Below, one piece after another: positions 46,371-57,800 of a stretch of DNA of 64,000 bases. The DNA is from Acanthopleura granulata (taxonomy: Eukaryota; Mollusca; Polyplacophora; Chitonida; Chitonidae), in NCBI GenBank assembly GCA_016165875.1, contig JABBOT010000009.1, positions 10,208,017 to 10,272,016 of the forward strand. Reading direction: 5' to 3'. Both the position numbers and the translations under genes were made by a program. The number at the start of each line of letters is the position of its first letter. Positions within the stretch are counted from its first letter, which is position 1. Below the pieces are notes generated by a model. It was not told the origin of the DNA. It was given only the letters and a program-made list of their open reading frames with translations, and searched no databases.

Positions 46371-47929
46371 CTATGGCCACACTATTTGTTGTCTTTTCTT
46401 TTAAATTAGTATACCGGTTTATCTTTAAAAATTCGATGTATTGCTATATCAGTGTGGTAAAATTAATATATGTGGTACAAGTTATGTGTTTTCATACATT
46501 GAGAGGAAAGAGAGAGAGAAAAAAATAGAAAATGAAAAATAAAAAGAAATCAACTGTTTTGCAGTGAATGTGAAAATTTCAGAGCTTTAGATTTCTATCA
46601 AAAGCAGAGACTATTACCAATATAATGATACATGATAAGGAATACATGGAGATCACTTCCTTTTAATTTTACTAAAAATAATTGTCAACAGAGCAAATAA
46701 CGTGACTGATAACGTTGTTACATGTATTTATAGCATAGTTACTTATGAAGACCAGTACAGGTGCACTAATAGTTACTCAAGAGATGTCGTACAAAAGTTA
46801 ATTAGTTCTTGTCTTCAGTCTATATCATACACGTACTGGGATGACATGCAGTTTTGATGAATAGAAACACTAGTGCTGATTGTTATATTATGTAGGTTCA
46901 AGGTACATACTGTAAAGGGTGTCGTGTTTAACTTATTCCTTTTATCAGCATAAATCAGATTATATGATGCATGAAAAAAAGTTCATTCTTAAAATTGTCT
47001 GAAACTTCTACATTGTATCTTTAATACGTGGTCCAGTGTGTCCCACACCTATTTGTTTTGTGACCACTCATATGCCTAAAGCTGTGACGTATGAGTAGTA
47101 CAGGAGAGAGCGAAAGAGTAAATGTATACAGTCGTGGACAGGTGTGTTGTAGGCTGGAAGGAGATTTACGAGTTTCTCATTTCCGGTCCAATGTTGACGT
47201 CGGGAAAGAGTTATGTTAGTTTCTCATTACCAATTCTGCTACATCAGGAAGTAATGTATGAGAAATTGGATCTTATATCACTGCCGGTTCGGTATATCAC
47301 CAATATATTTACAGCAGGGTGATTTATAAATGAAATTTTCCATAAAAATAAAGGTTACTGTTTTTAATTATTTTAGTCTTTCAACTTCAACTGTCTGAGA
47401 ATGTTTTTGTGTATGTCTTGCAGTTTTATTGTCATACAGAACTGGCACAAGATGATTGTTGTATTAGTCTGTTGCTCAAAGAAATAAAATGAGGAAAACC
47501 CTGAAGTTGGCATAAATAGATTTGGTGATTATTCCCAGTAGATAATAGCGTTCAGTACGATACTCCGCCATACATGTAGCAGAAGCCAGGAGTTACCTGC
47601 TGCTGTCTGGGATCCTATAAATCAAACTATACATGTACCTCGGCGTTGATATCCATAGTCTTAATTTGTCATGACATTTTGTTAAAGAACACTGTGAATT
47701 ATTCTGCTGTTTAAAACCTCAACTGAACTACAGGTATATCTTAAAATACTCCTGCTGTTACTTATTTTTTGGTAGACGTTTCTCTTTTTTTTTTTTTCTT
47801 GAGCATAAACATACTTGTATGCACAGTTCGCACTGCCCGATTTATTCCATATCAAATCTGAACCAGGTTCACAGATTCATCAGTGTATTAGTTAGTGATG
47901 TTTTCTGTTGGTGTGCATGCATTACTGAT
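46371..47929. other. Intergenic, no recognised feature
   Basis: Unique AT-rich sequence. Candidate plus-strand AATAAA words at 47347 and 47483 could end the longer phosphatase transcript. I see no other structure here. Confidence 0.5.
47347..47352 (+). terminator. Candidate distal poly(A) signal for the phosphatase gene
   Basis: AATAAA about 1 kb after the alternative stop; a second one lies at 47483. Both are candidates by motif only. Confidence 0.25.
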
Positions 47930-48247
47930 TTATTCACTTGATTAGTGTTTTACACCCTACTCAAGAAGAGGGTGTAACGTTTCGTCAAACATAACTACTA
48001 TGGTAACATACCTCTACAGTATGTCTTGTCATGGCAATTACGTTTGACAAATAACTTACACCCTATTTGTGAAAAGGGACCCAGCATGGTGAATGGAAAC
48101 TGGGCAGAGCGAGGGGGAAACTCACGACCATCTGTAGATTGCTGGCAAACCTTCCCACATAGGACAGGGGAGGAAACCGACATGAGCTGGATTTTGATTC
48201 ACAGCAAATGCATTAGTGAGAGGCTCCTGGATTATTGTTCTGTGTGA
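47930..48247 (-). mobile_element. SINE-A, full length, inverted, split by a MITE
   Basis: The tail (TTTATTCACTTGATTAGTGT, TTTTACACCCTACTCAAGAA) is separated from the body (CAGCATGGTGAATGGAAACT, ACGACCATCTGTAGATTGCT) and head (AGTGAGAGGCTCCTGGATTA) by the foldback element at 47969-48064. Confidence 0.82.
47969..48064. mobile_element. 96-bp foldback MITE inside a SINE
   Basis: The left arm starts AGGGTGTAACGTTTCGTCAA. The right arm, on the minus strand, starts AGGGTGTAAGTTATTTGTCA. Homology continues through the arms to the words ...ACATAC on each side of a loop of about 8 bases, so nearly the whole element is one imperfect hairpin. No coding capacity. Confidence 0.75.
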
Positions 48248-48784
48248 GCACACAAGTACGCTCAGCCAAGGCATATAAATCCAGTACAAGAATACCTATC
48301 CAAAAGTGTCCTAAAATCAGATCACTATCAGATTAAGTACACGCCTGCTTTGTGCTCACACAGACGACCTTATAGGCTCACAGCCACTTGAAACTTGAAA
48401 TTAGCTTAACTTGTGAATAGTTATCAAAAATCATGCTGGTAGTTATGAGGTGACTGTTATGCATCCTACTGTCAGTGACAGTTGTGAAGAAGGTCACATC
48501 AACCTTTTCAGTTTTTCTGTTTGGTTTGCCTACTAATAATGATACATATGCTCTGTGTATCTGATTTGGTTCAAAAATTTTTTTCTTTAAATCAAATATT
48601 TTACTCTGATTCACAAATCCTGCCTAATTACACAAGTATAGGACTGCACTTTAAGCATGTAAAAGAAAACAAAGCAAAACAAAAACAAAAGAGGAATGAA
48701 GTACTTCCAGATACAGTATTTATTTGCACCTCAGATGATGGTGATCAGTATTAAGGAGATTTTCTTGCCTTGTTGCATCATACA

Positions 48785-49045
48785 TGTATCTTTGTGATCA
48801 GAGGGCTTGGGACCATATTATAATGACAGGGCTTGGGATAATATCATTGTAATGGCAGGGCTTGGGATCACATTGTAATGATGGGGTTTGGGATCATATC
48901 GCAAAGACGGTTTGGGATCAGAGCTTTATAATGACACCTCTTGGGATAATATCATTGTAATGGCAGGGCTTGGGATCATACCATATAATGACGGTTTGGG
49001 ATCAGAGCTTTATAATGACACAGGTTGGGATAACATCTAGGTTTG
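48785..49045 (+). repeat. ~32-bp tandem repeat
   Basis: About eight units of GGCTTGGGATCATATTATAA with TGACAG. A larger block (GGTTTGGGATCAGAGCTTTA, TAATGACAC, TTGGGATAATATCATTGTAA) recurs, so a higher-order period is present. Confidence 0.85.
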
Positions 49046-49735
49046 TTGCACATGATGAGAACACTTCAAGCATAAGCAAAAGAGCATGGTGCAATGGAAA
49101 TGTGATGATAAAATTGAAACTAAATCTGACCACAGCCTTCATGATAAATAATTCAGAAAGGAACAATGATGGTTTTGACCATTACGCTCTTTCGTAACAG
49201 CTCTACTTGGTTACCCACAATTAAAACATGAAGGGAAACAATACACTGTATATTCGTTTTCAACTTTCTTCAACCTTTATTAGGTCATTTTAAAGTACAT
49301 GGGGGAAAATCAGTGTATTTTAATATGGGCAGGTATATACAATATCAAACATTTATCAACCACAGAGGACTCTAATTCAGTGAATTTCTTGGAACACTCA
49401 CCCACCTAAATATTTCAAGGGATAAAATGTCATGGATTGTAGGCAATATTAAATATTGCTGATATCACAGCACAAAGGCACAATTACCATGATGTCGTTA
49501 CACTGAATCTCAAAACTCTTAATGCTGTGTAATAAATGGAGATAGATGTAAGACTAAGCTTGAGTTTTACTACACTTTTGAACAACCAACTGTATTTTCA
49601 TAAGCAATGAGTATATCACTGATGAAAGAACAGAACATTATCATTAACTACATATTCCAACTCTGCACATCCTCCAGAGAGTGGGAAAATTTCTGGTGTC
49701 TGCATATCTGGAAGGCACGTTGCCCTGGTCATTGA
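49046..49735. other. Intergenic, no recognised feature
   Basis: Unique AT-rich sequence between two tandem arrays. I see nothing to annotate. Confidence 0.5.
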
Positions 49736-51070
49736 TAGAAAGTATCACACATAGGGCCCACACTCTTGAGAATGTGCAGATGTACCACACATATGGCCCA
49801 CTCTCTTGAGGATGTGTAGATGTACCGCACATATTGACCCACTCTCTTGAGGATGTGCAGAAGTAACAGACATTTGGCCCACTCTCTTGAGAATGTGCAG
49901 AAGTAACAGGCATTTGGCCCACTCTCGCGAGGATGTGCAGAAGTACCTGGCTTTTGGCCCACTCTCTTGAGGATGTGCAGAAGTACCAGGCATCTGGCCT
50001 ACTGTCTCGAGGATGTGCAGATGTACCAGACATATGGCAATATCTCTTCAGGATACACAGATGTACCAGACATGTGGCCCACTCTCTTGAGGATGTGCAG
50101 ATGTACCAGGCATTTGGCATACTCTTGAGAACCTGCAGAGGGACCAGACATACAGCCCAATCTCTTGGGGATATGCACAGGTACCAGACATTTGGCCCAC
50201 CCTCTTGAGGATATGCAGATGTACCAAACATATGGCCCACCCTCTTGAGGATATGCAGAGGTACCAGACATTTGGCCTTCTCTCCTGAAGACGTGCAGAT
50301 GTGCCAGACATATGGTTCACCCTCTGAGGATGTGCCTGGGCAACAGACATTTGGCCCAGTCTCTTGAGGATGTGCAGAGGTACCAGACATTTGGCCCAAC
50401 CTCTTGAGGCTATGCAGAGGTACCGGACATTTGTCCCACCCTCTTGAGGATGTGCCTAGGCAACAGACATTTGGCCCAGTCTCTTGAGGATGTGCAGAGG
50501 TACCAGACATTTGGCCCAACCTCTTGAGGCTATGCAGAGGTACCGAACATTTGGCCCACCCTCTTGAGGATGTGCCTAGGCAACAGACATTTGGCCCACC
50601 TTCTTGTGGATATACAGAGACACCAGACATTTGGCCTGCCCTCCTGACAATATGTGGAGATACCAAACATTTGGCCCACTCTCGAACGTGTGTAGAGATA
50701 CCAAGGATTTGGTACACTCTTGAGGATCTGCAGAGGTGCCAGAAATTTGGCCCGCTCTCCCTGGGATGTCCAAATGTTCCAGACATTTGGCCCATCATCC
50801 TGAGGATATGCGAGGTACCAGACATTTGGCCTGCCCTCTTAAGGATGTGTCCAGGTACCAGACATTTGGACCACTCTTTTGAGGGTGTGCAGATGTACCA
50901 GAAATTTGGCCTACCATCTTGAGGATACGCAGATATTTGGCACCTCCTTGGGAAGACTTGTAGTGATAGCAAAACTTTTGTCCAACCTCTTGAGGAAGTG
51001 TAGATGTACCAGAGATTTAGTCCACTGTGTTGAGAATGTGCTAAGGAAGCAAAAATTCGGCTCACCCTGT
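49736..51070 (-). repeat. 40-bp minisatellite, about 32 copies
   Basis: Plus-strand unit CACTCTCTTGAGGATGTGCA, then GAAGTACCAGACATTTGGCC. Spacing is exactly 40 bp in the regular part (start points at 49842, 49882, 49922 and 49962). Copies drift in sequence and length after 50100. Because 40 is not a multiple of three and the complement lacks stops, one minus frame stays open for 473 codons with a 40-residue super-period. A block of about 122 bp (50329-50450 against 50451-50572) is a recent duplication of three units. Not read as a gene. Confidence 0.92.
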
Positions 51071-51099
51071 GGCAGAGTGTTAGTGAGCCAAGACAGGGA

Positions 51100-53155
51100 G
51101 ACAGGTATGATATGGAACAAGTGATGATGAACTGAGACGGTCACTGCACTTAATTCTACCAGAACTGATGTCTTTGGGGCAGATGGCTTGCATAATATAC
51201 CATCATACTCTACCAGATTGGGGTTGTAGTAAATTTTACTTGTGAGGAAAAAAACATGTTTGTGTTTAGAAAATTCCATCAACATGTCATAAAACAGGCA
51301 GGGTCATAAACCAGAGGGGCAAACTGACAGCGCAGCTTTCATGGGCATCGGGCTGGTCAGCTCTCAACTGTCTAGGCCAACCCACAATTTCAAAGCAATT
51401 GTTTTCTATTGCAAATCTAAGGAGGTTTCTTTATTCCTCAATCAGTCATATACACAATAAGTTAAAATGTTCAGAAATTTACAGTACCTGCCAGGTACCA
51501 GTAATTTCATTTCACATGTTCTCATCTCCTACCAGTAAACAAGAACGCCATGAAATGCTGATTTGACTTAACGGAAATCCACAAAGAATGTCTAGTATTC
51601 TTCCAAGCTAACATAATATAACGCCTGAAAAATCATTTCTGTCACATACTGAGACAAAAACACAGCTTATTTAATGTTGCTCTTCATGGTCTCCATATCT
51701 ACCAATAAAATATAAACAGAGAAAATACAAAAATCATCAAAAGAGTTAAATCCAGGTCGTATTAGATTAATTTTTCTACCTATAAATTCAAATAAATTAA
51801 ATGATCATTCAGCACTTGTACATGCTTAATGAGTACGTAAAAAGACTGGTTTCTCCTTTCATATCATGTTACACCAATATGCAGATCACATGCTGCATTT
51901 AAATGAACTAAATTTAAAAATTAATATACTGTACCATGATTTTCCAAAGGGGGAAATTACATTTAAGGACCCTGAACTGATAAAATGGTACTAGTACGAA
52001 ATGACTTGATGCCCTCACCATAAATCAAATGCAGTGTATTAACATTACTGCTCCCAAAACTCGTAAGAAAACACAAGAAACATAAATGATAGAAAATGTG
52101 ATTTCTTTTGAACATCATGCTGGCAATGCAGGTTTTGGAATGAGTGAAGGGCACAGGATATATGATAAAATGTATTTCACCCTCAAATTTATTTGGCATA
52201 CATAATAACTTTTACACGTAATTTTCAGCTGGTGTGTGTACTTATTAAAAAAAAAAATGTAATTTTTCAGAAGTATTTCCAGCCTTGTACATGGATATGT
52301 GCAATTCTGTGAAAGAAAAAAGAAACAAAAAACTTTAAAAATAATAAAATGTTAAAAATTATCAACTGGCTAAACATATTTTCTTTAACACTGTGTTATA
52401 CATTTAAGTTCCATAAATTGGCCAAGAAACCAGTTTCCAGGGTCTCAGTCATTGACTGATGAGCTGTTGGGTGAGACACCATAGGTTTTCATTCTAGCTA
52501 ACACTATGATGTCAGACATCTGTCAAAAGCTCAATGAACATATGAATGAGAAGTTGAGAGTAACATGTTAAGATGCACAGATACCACTATGGGGAGTTCT
52601 AAATTTTGCATCTTCATGTAAATATATACCACATATTTGCACCGTTTATCAATAAATTTTACTTACTGTACAAGTAAAAATTTGAACAGTTTAAGAAAAT
52701 GAAAAATAAAAATATGTGCATGTAAAATAATAGTCCAGAAACTTAGATGTGGTAGCAAGGCTACCAAAGAACTTGCCTGCAGGGGGATAGATTCTAATAT
52801 GCAGTGCTCTACATGTGTGCAAACCCTGAGTTCAATACATGCAGTACTTTTTAAGATACTACCCCTAACATTTTGTTTAACATTGCTTTCCTTGTTAATT
52901 TTTACTGACACTGACGCTCCGGCAAAACTTGAGCTAAAATTTTTCATTCTCTTTTCAGTAGAACCAAACGAAAAACCTGGTTAAAGAAATGTTTGATTTC
53001 AACATAAATTTCCACGAAAAAGGCCACACATTTCTCAGCTGTGTTGAAACCACGTTCAGAGTACAGCACCGGCTCCTCAAATCTGACTAACTTGCAACGA
53101 GCTCTGCACTAACATGCACATATTCGCAGCAGTTACTCTGTCGTGACTTCTAGCT
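51100..53155. other. Intergenic, no recognised feature
   Basis: AT-rich unique sequence. It has no SINE, no gene-like frame and no array. Short A-runs only. Confidence 0.5.
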
Positions 53156-53159
53156 CTAA

Positions 53160-54282
53160 TTGTCCCATTCCACAACCTCACCGCATGCACACCTTCAGCA
53201 CGCTTTCAGCTTTCCACAACCATTCCCACAGCCTCCATGTACTGAGCCACATGTACTACAGTGCTCTGCTACAAACACATTTCTCGACCTCACCACATGC
53301 ATACCTTCAGCATGCTTTCAGCTGTCCACAACCATTCCCACAGCCTCCATGTACTGAGCCACATGTACTACAGTGCTCTGCTACAAACACATTTCTCAAC
53401 CTCACCACATGCATACCTTCAGCATGCTTTCAGCTGTCCACAACCATTCCCACAGCCTCCATGTACTGAGCCACATGTACTACAGTGCTCTGCTACAGAA
53501 ACATTCCTCAACCTCACCGCATGCATACCTTCAGCACTCTTTCAGCTTTCCACAACCATTCCCACAGCCTCCATGTACTGAGTCACATGTACTACAGTGC
53601 TCTGCGACACAAACATTCCATAACCTCACCGCATGCACACCTTCAGCACGCTTTCAGCTTTCCACAACCATTCCCACAGCCTCCATGTACTGAGTCACAT
53701 GTACTACAGTGCTCTGCGACACAAACATTCCACAACCTCACCACATGCACACCTTCAGCACTCTTTCAGCTTTCCACAACCATTCCCACAGCCTCCATGT
53801 ACTGAGCCACATGTATTACAGTGCTCTGCGACACAAACATTCCATAACCTCACCGCATGCACACCTTCAGCACGCTTTCAGCTTTCCACAACCATTCCCA
53901 CAGCCTCCATGTGCTGAGTCACATGTACTACAGTGCTCTGCGACACAAACAATCCATAACCTCACCGCATGCACACCTTCAGCACACTTTCAGCTTTCCA
54001 CAACCATTCCCACAGCCTCCATGTACTGAGCCACATGTACTACAGTGCTCTGCGACACAAACAATCCATAACCTCACCACATGCACACCTTCAGCACTCT
54101 TTCAGCTTTCCACAACCATTCCCACAGCCTCCATGTACTGAGTCACATGTACTACAGTGCTCTGCGACACAAACATTCCACAACCTCACCACATGCACAC
54201 CTTCAGCACACTTTCAGCTTTCCACAACCATTCCCACAGCCTCCATGTACTGAGCCACATGTACTACAGTGCTCTGCGACCA
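53160..54282. repeat. 112-bp satellite array, ten copies
   Basis: The unit includes CAACCTCACCGCATGCACAC, CTTCAGCACGCTTTCAGCTT, TCCACAACCATTCCCACAGC and CTCCATGTACTGAGCCACAT. The TACTGA (once TGCTGA) mark recurs every 112 bases (codon ends 53357, 53469, 53581, and so on to 54253), so no copy contains an indel. Copies differ only by substitutions, and the first two or three form a distinct subgroup (CTACAAACACATTTCTC in place of CGACACAAACATTCC). The array lies 550 bp beyond the NFATC2IP-like stop codon. Confidence 0.95.
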
Positions 54283-54831
54283 ATCCACTCCCACCACCAA
54301 AATATAAACAAAAAGAACTTCTATGAGTGAGAAACTAAGGATATTGCAGCCTTCACACATGTTAGGTACATGTAATAAAGTACGTTTTTTTGTAATGATT
54401 GTCATAAAGCTCATAAAGCTTCAGGAATGCCATACTATCTCGTTAAATGAGCAGATTAGCTACAGGAACTGTAAATATCACACTCTTTCACCTACACGTG
54501 AACATGACGACCTTCTGTCAACCTTTGTCACTCTTGGAGACGTGGAAATCAGGTCAATGCCTTGTTTTTAAGTATTCACCCTATCCACACTGTCCACTGG
54601 TTGGCCTACTAGTTGCTATAGCAACAGAACTGATGATCAGTACCCTCCCATGCCTATTTCATATCTCCATCCAATGAACTGCTGTTTCACGTGATATTCC
54701 AACACTTGCTTGATGTTTGGATGAAGCAGTATTCATTGCTTGAACCCTTCAGAGAATCTCTGATTCAACACTCCTTGGTATGTTGAATACAGGCTTCACT
54801 GTCAAGGAATTCCATTCCACATACTGACATA
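54283..54831 (-). other. Probable NFATC2IP-like 3' UTR / flank
   Basis: Unique sequence between the satellite and the stop codon. No clear minus-strand AATAAA is seen here, so the 3' UTR may run into or past the satellite. Confidence 0.4.
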
Positions 54832-57800
54832 TCACACTTTTTTTGATTTGGATTTTTTATCAGTTGTTATTGCGTCTATACAGTCACCATCTTCCATGTC
54901 AAGGTCATCTGGTGTCTGGTCAACACTGACAACATCTCCATCAAACTGTAATGACACTGTTTCCATGGAAATGCCACTTTGCTTACAATACTTCTGCAGT
55001 CCAATCTCCAGAGGTTCATCCTGTAACAGCGAGTTCACATTTTGGTTCTCACAATTATATATATCTTTATCAATTTACATAAATTTCACTGTTACTAAAA
55101 TTACATAACATTCAGTAATTTTGCTGGAATGACATTGTTGCCATGATACCACACATACTACTTCAGGTGACCCATTTGTAGAATAACATCATACAACACT
55201 GTTAAAATTTAAAAAATAATGCATCAAAGAATTAAATGCTGTCATCAACAAGACTGAGAGTTTGTGGTTAAATATTGCTCTCAAAGTTACTTGATTACAA
55301 CAGGTCTCAAAATATCTATAATGCTGTGTCACTGGATTACCATGCTGAAGACACTAGGCATGAAAACCAAACCAAGTCAGAGTATACTGAAAATGGTCAG
55401 TCACTAGCCTAACCTTTCGTATGTATATATGCTTGGGTTTTACTATTTTTAAAGTCTTTGGTATGACTTGATCCGGGATTTATTCCGAATCTTGACCCTG
55501 AGGCGGACACTCTAAACTTTGGCCACTGAGGCGGTCCCTAACCTTTTGTGGCAAGGACCAAAAAGGTCAATGTTAATTGTCATTATGATCAAGACTGAGG
55601 CTTGAATCAGCATCATAAAGTTAACTTAAGAGAAGGGCTTAAAAACAGCACTTAAAAAAAATGTTTCCATCATTTACATTGGATAAACAGACAGATAAAA
55701 CAGATAAAATATTGATGACGTAGGCAGAATTTTCACCTACCTTTCTCATTTTGATGGCAGTTTTGGATCTTGAATCTTTCCCTTGGATGAAAATTGTGAT
55801 AAGATTTTCCAACAAAGAGGAGTCGAGACTGTCGTTCATGTCTGCTGCATGAGCTATTCGACAGTCTGAAATGAAAATACCGTCAAGAGAATTCACATGT
55901 AGTATGACTTCAAACTCAAAGCTACAACTCAATCAATCAATCCTAAAGAAATGCCCAAACATTCTCATTTTTTTCAACCTTGCCCAAATTTAATTAATTA
56001 TGTGCATAATTTGCATCTATATTTGGTTGACGAACCATGAAAGAACAAGTCGATTACAAATATCTGGGTTCCCATTCTTGAAAGAAAACACTTCACTGTA
56101 ATTCTCTAACCTTTTCTCTCACATGTTTGCAGAGCATTTCGTTTATTCAAGCATATTTTGAAGGCATTATTCTGTGTTGACTGATAATATTATAGTTTTT
56201 GTAAAGCCCTGAAACTGACGAATCCAATCAAAGTAGTTTGGTCTTCAAAATCAAATTATACTTGTGCATACACTGCACTGTAAGTCACTCTTTTTTATGC
56301 TAAAAGGTTGAGAAATTAGGGTACAAAAATTTTCTACTTTTGCCAACAACTTCCACAACCATTCAATAGAAAGCTTCATGAGAAAAGTAATGCATAATAC
56401 TTTTTGATCCATTATAAACAAAATGCTATCTGATATTCAACACTGAAAAATAAATCACTTACAGAGACTTTATTTCAAGAAACTGAAAACCTTTCAACAA
56501 TTTTCAAATACTTTTATGTAATTTCAAGGACCAATGTTGGACCAACCCTGACACACGATTAAAAGCACCAGTACATGCATACAGCACCTACCTATAATAT
56601 CTGCCACGTGTAGACGGAGAGACTCTGGGGTATGAGTAGGTTTGATCGACTCTTCTTGTCGAAACATCACTATCTGACTTTCCCTTACACTTTCATGTTT
56701 TGCCATTTCTGAAAATATCCTCTTAAAAGTTTCTGTCTGTAAAGAAAATCATATTAATGTGTAAATGGGAAAGACTAAGTGATGATTTTCGGAATGTTTT
56801 CAAACACTGAGTAAAATGAATTCCACATGTGTGATGTAAAATTTTTTAGGCCATTACACAAAGATAATGTGACACTTGCAAAATCTTTCCAGAGCTATCA
56901 TGTGAAACTTGAAACAATACCACACTAGAGACAACATGTTAACCTTGAAGTACCAAATGAAAGATAACATTTATTTATTTGAGTGGGGCTTTACGCAGTA
57001 CTCAATAATATTTCACATATCAGATGGCAGTGGTTATTATGGCGGGAAGAAACCGAGCAGGGTTAGGGAAACCCATAGCAGTCCACAGGCTGCAGGTGGA
57101 CCTTATCACTTCTGACCAGAGAGGAAGCCAGCATGAGCTGGACGAATTCACAGTGACTGCTTTGGTGAGAGGCTCCTGGGTCATTGTGATACACTGGCAT
57201 GCTAACCACTTGGCCATGGAGGCCCAACTAAGATGAAATTTGCAATGAAAACCTAATCGCAACATACAACAGATCTGAATATCGAGGTAGAATGTGCCAA
57301 GGTCATCAAAATAAGGACTGACTGGACTCGGGATTAAACTGGGTTTGGCAGCCAGAAGTGTTCTGTGCCAAAAGCTTACTAACATGTGCAGAAGCACAGC
57401 AACTGCATTGGTAAGAGGCTCCTGGGTCATTCTGCTGCGCTAGCACACTAACCCATTCAGCTATGGAGGCCCAAATAAGATGAAGCTGGAAATGCGAATC
57501 TAGTGATAACACAAAGATCTGAATATCAAGCCACGCTTATGCCAAGGTCATCGTAGTTTCTGACTTGAACCAGGTTGGGCAGCAATCAATGTTCTGTGCT
57601 AAAAGCTAACTAACATGTGCAAGAGGGACACAGGAAAGGCGAGAGAACAATGGGCTCCATTTCATGACATGGAATGGGCAACCTTACAACGTCTAGCAAG
57701 AAATACATAACATAAGGTACTCCAGAAAAACAGACCTATTCTATGTAAAAATTTAACAGCAAAAGACAAGTGTGTTCACCATTTTGAGTGAGAACCTCTG

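Noticed and set aside
48785..49045. CRISPR-like array
   Set aside because: Units are adjacent and diverged with no unique spacers, and the context is an animal genome.
49644..51065. 473-codon minus frame
   Set aside because: It is a translation of the 40-bp minisatellite. No domain, no conserved start and no codon-position bias is visible. Kept only as a finding.
53143..54326. Several ~106-codon plus frames rich in His, Pro and Ser
   Set aside because: Each is the 112-bp satellite read in successive frames, ending at the same TGA of each unit.
56701..56708. Acceptor TTTTCAG at 56709-56715 for the NFATC2IP-like exon
   Set aside because: It leaves the wrong phase after the exon ending at 57780 and leads to TAA. 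The upstream TTTACAG (exon start 56736) keeps the frame and restores the SUMO-like domain sequence.
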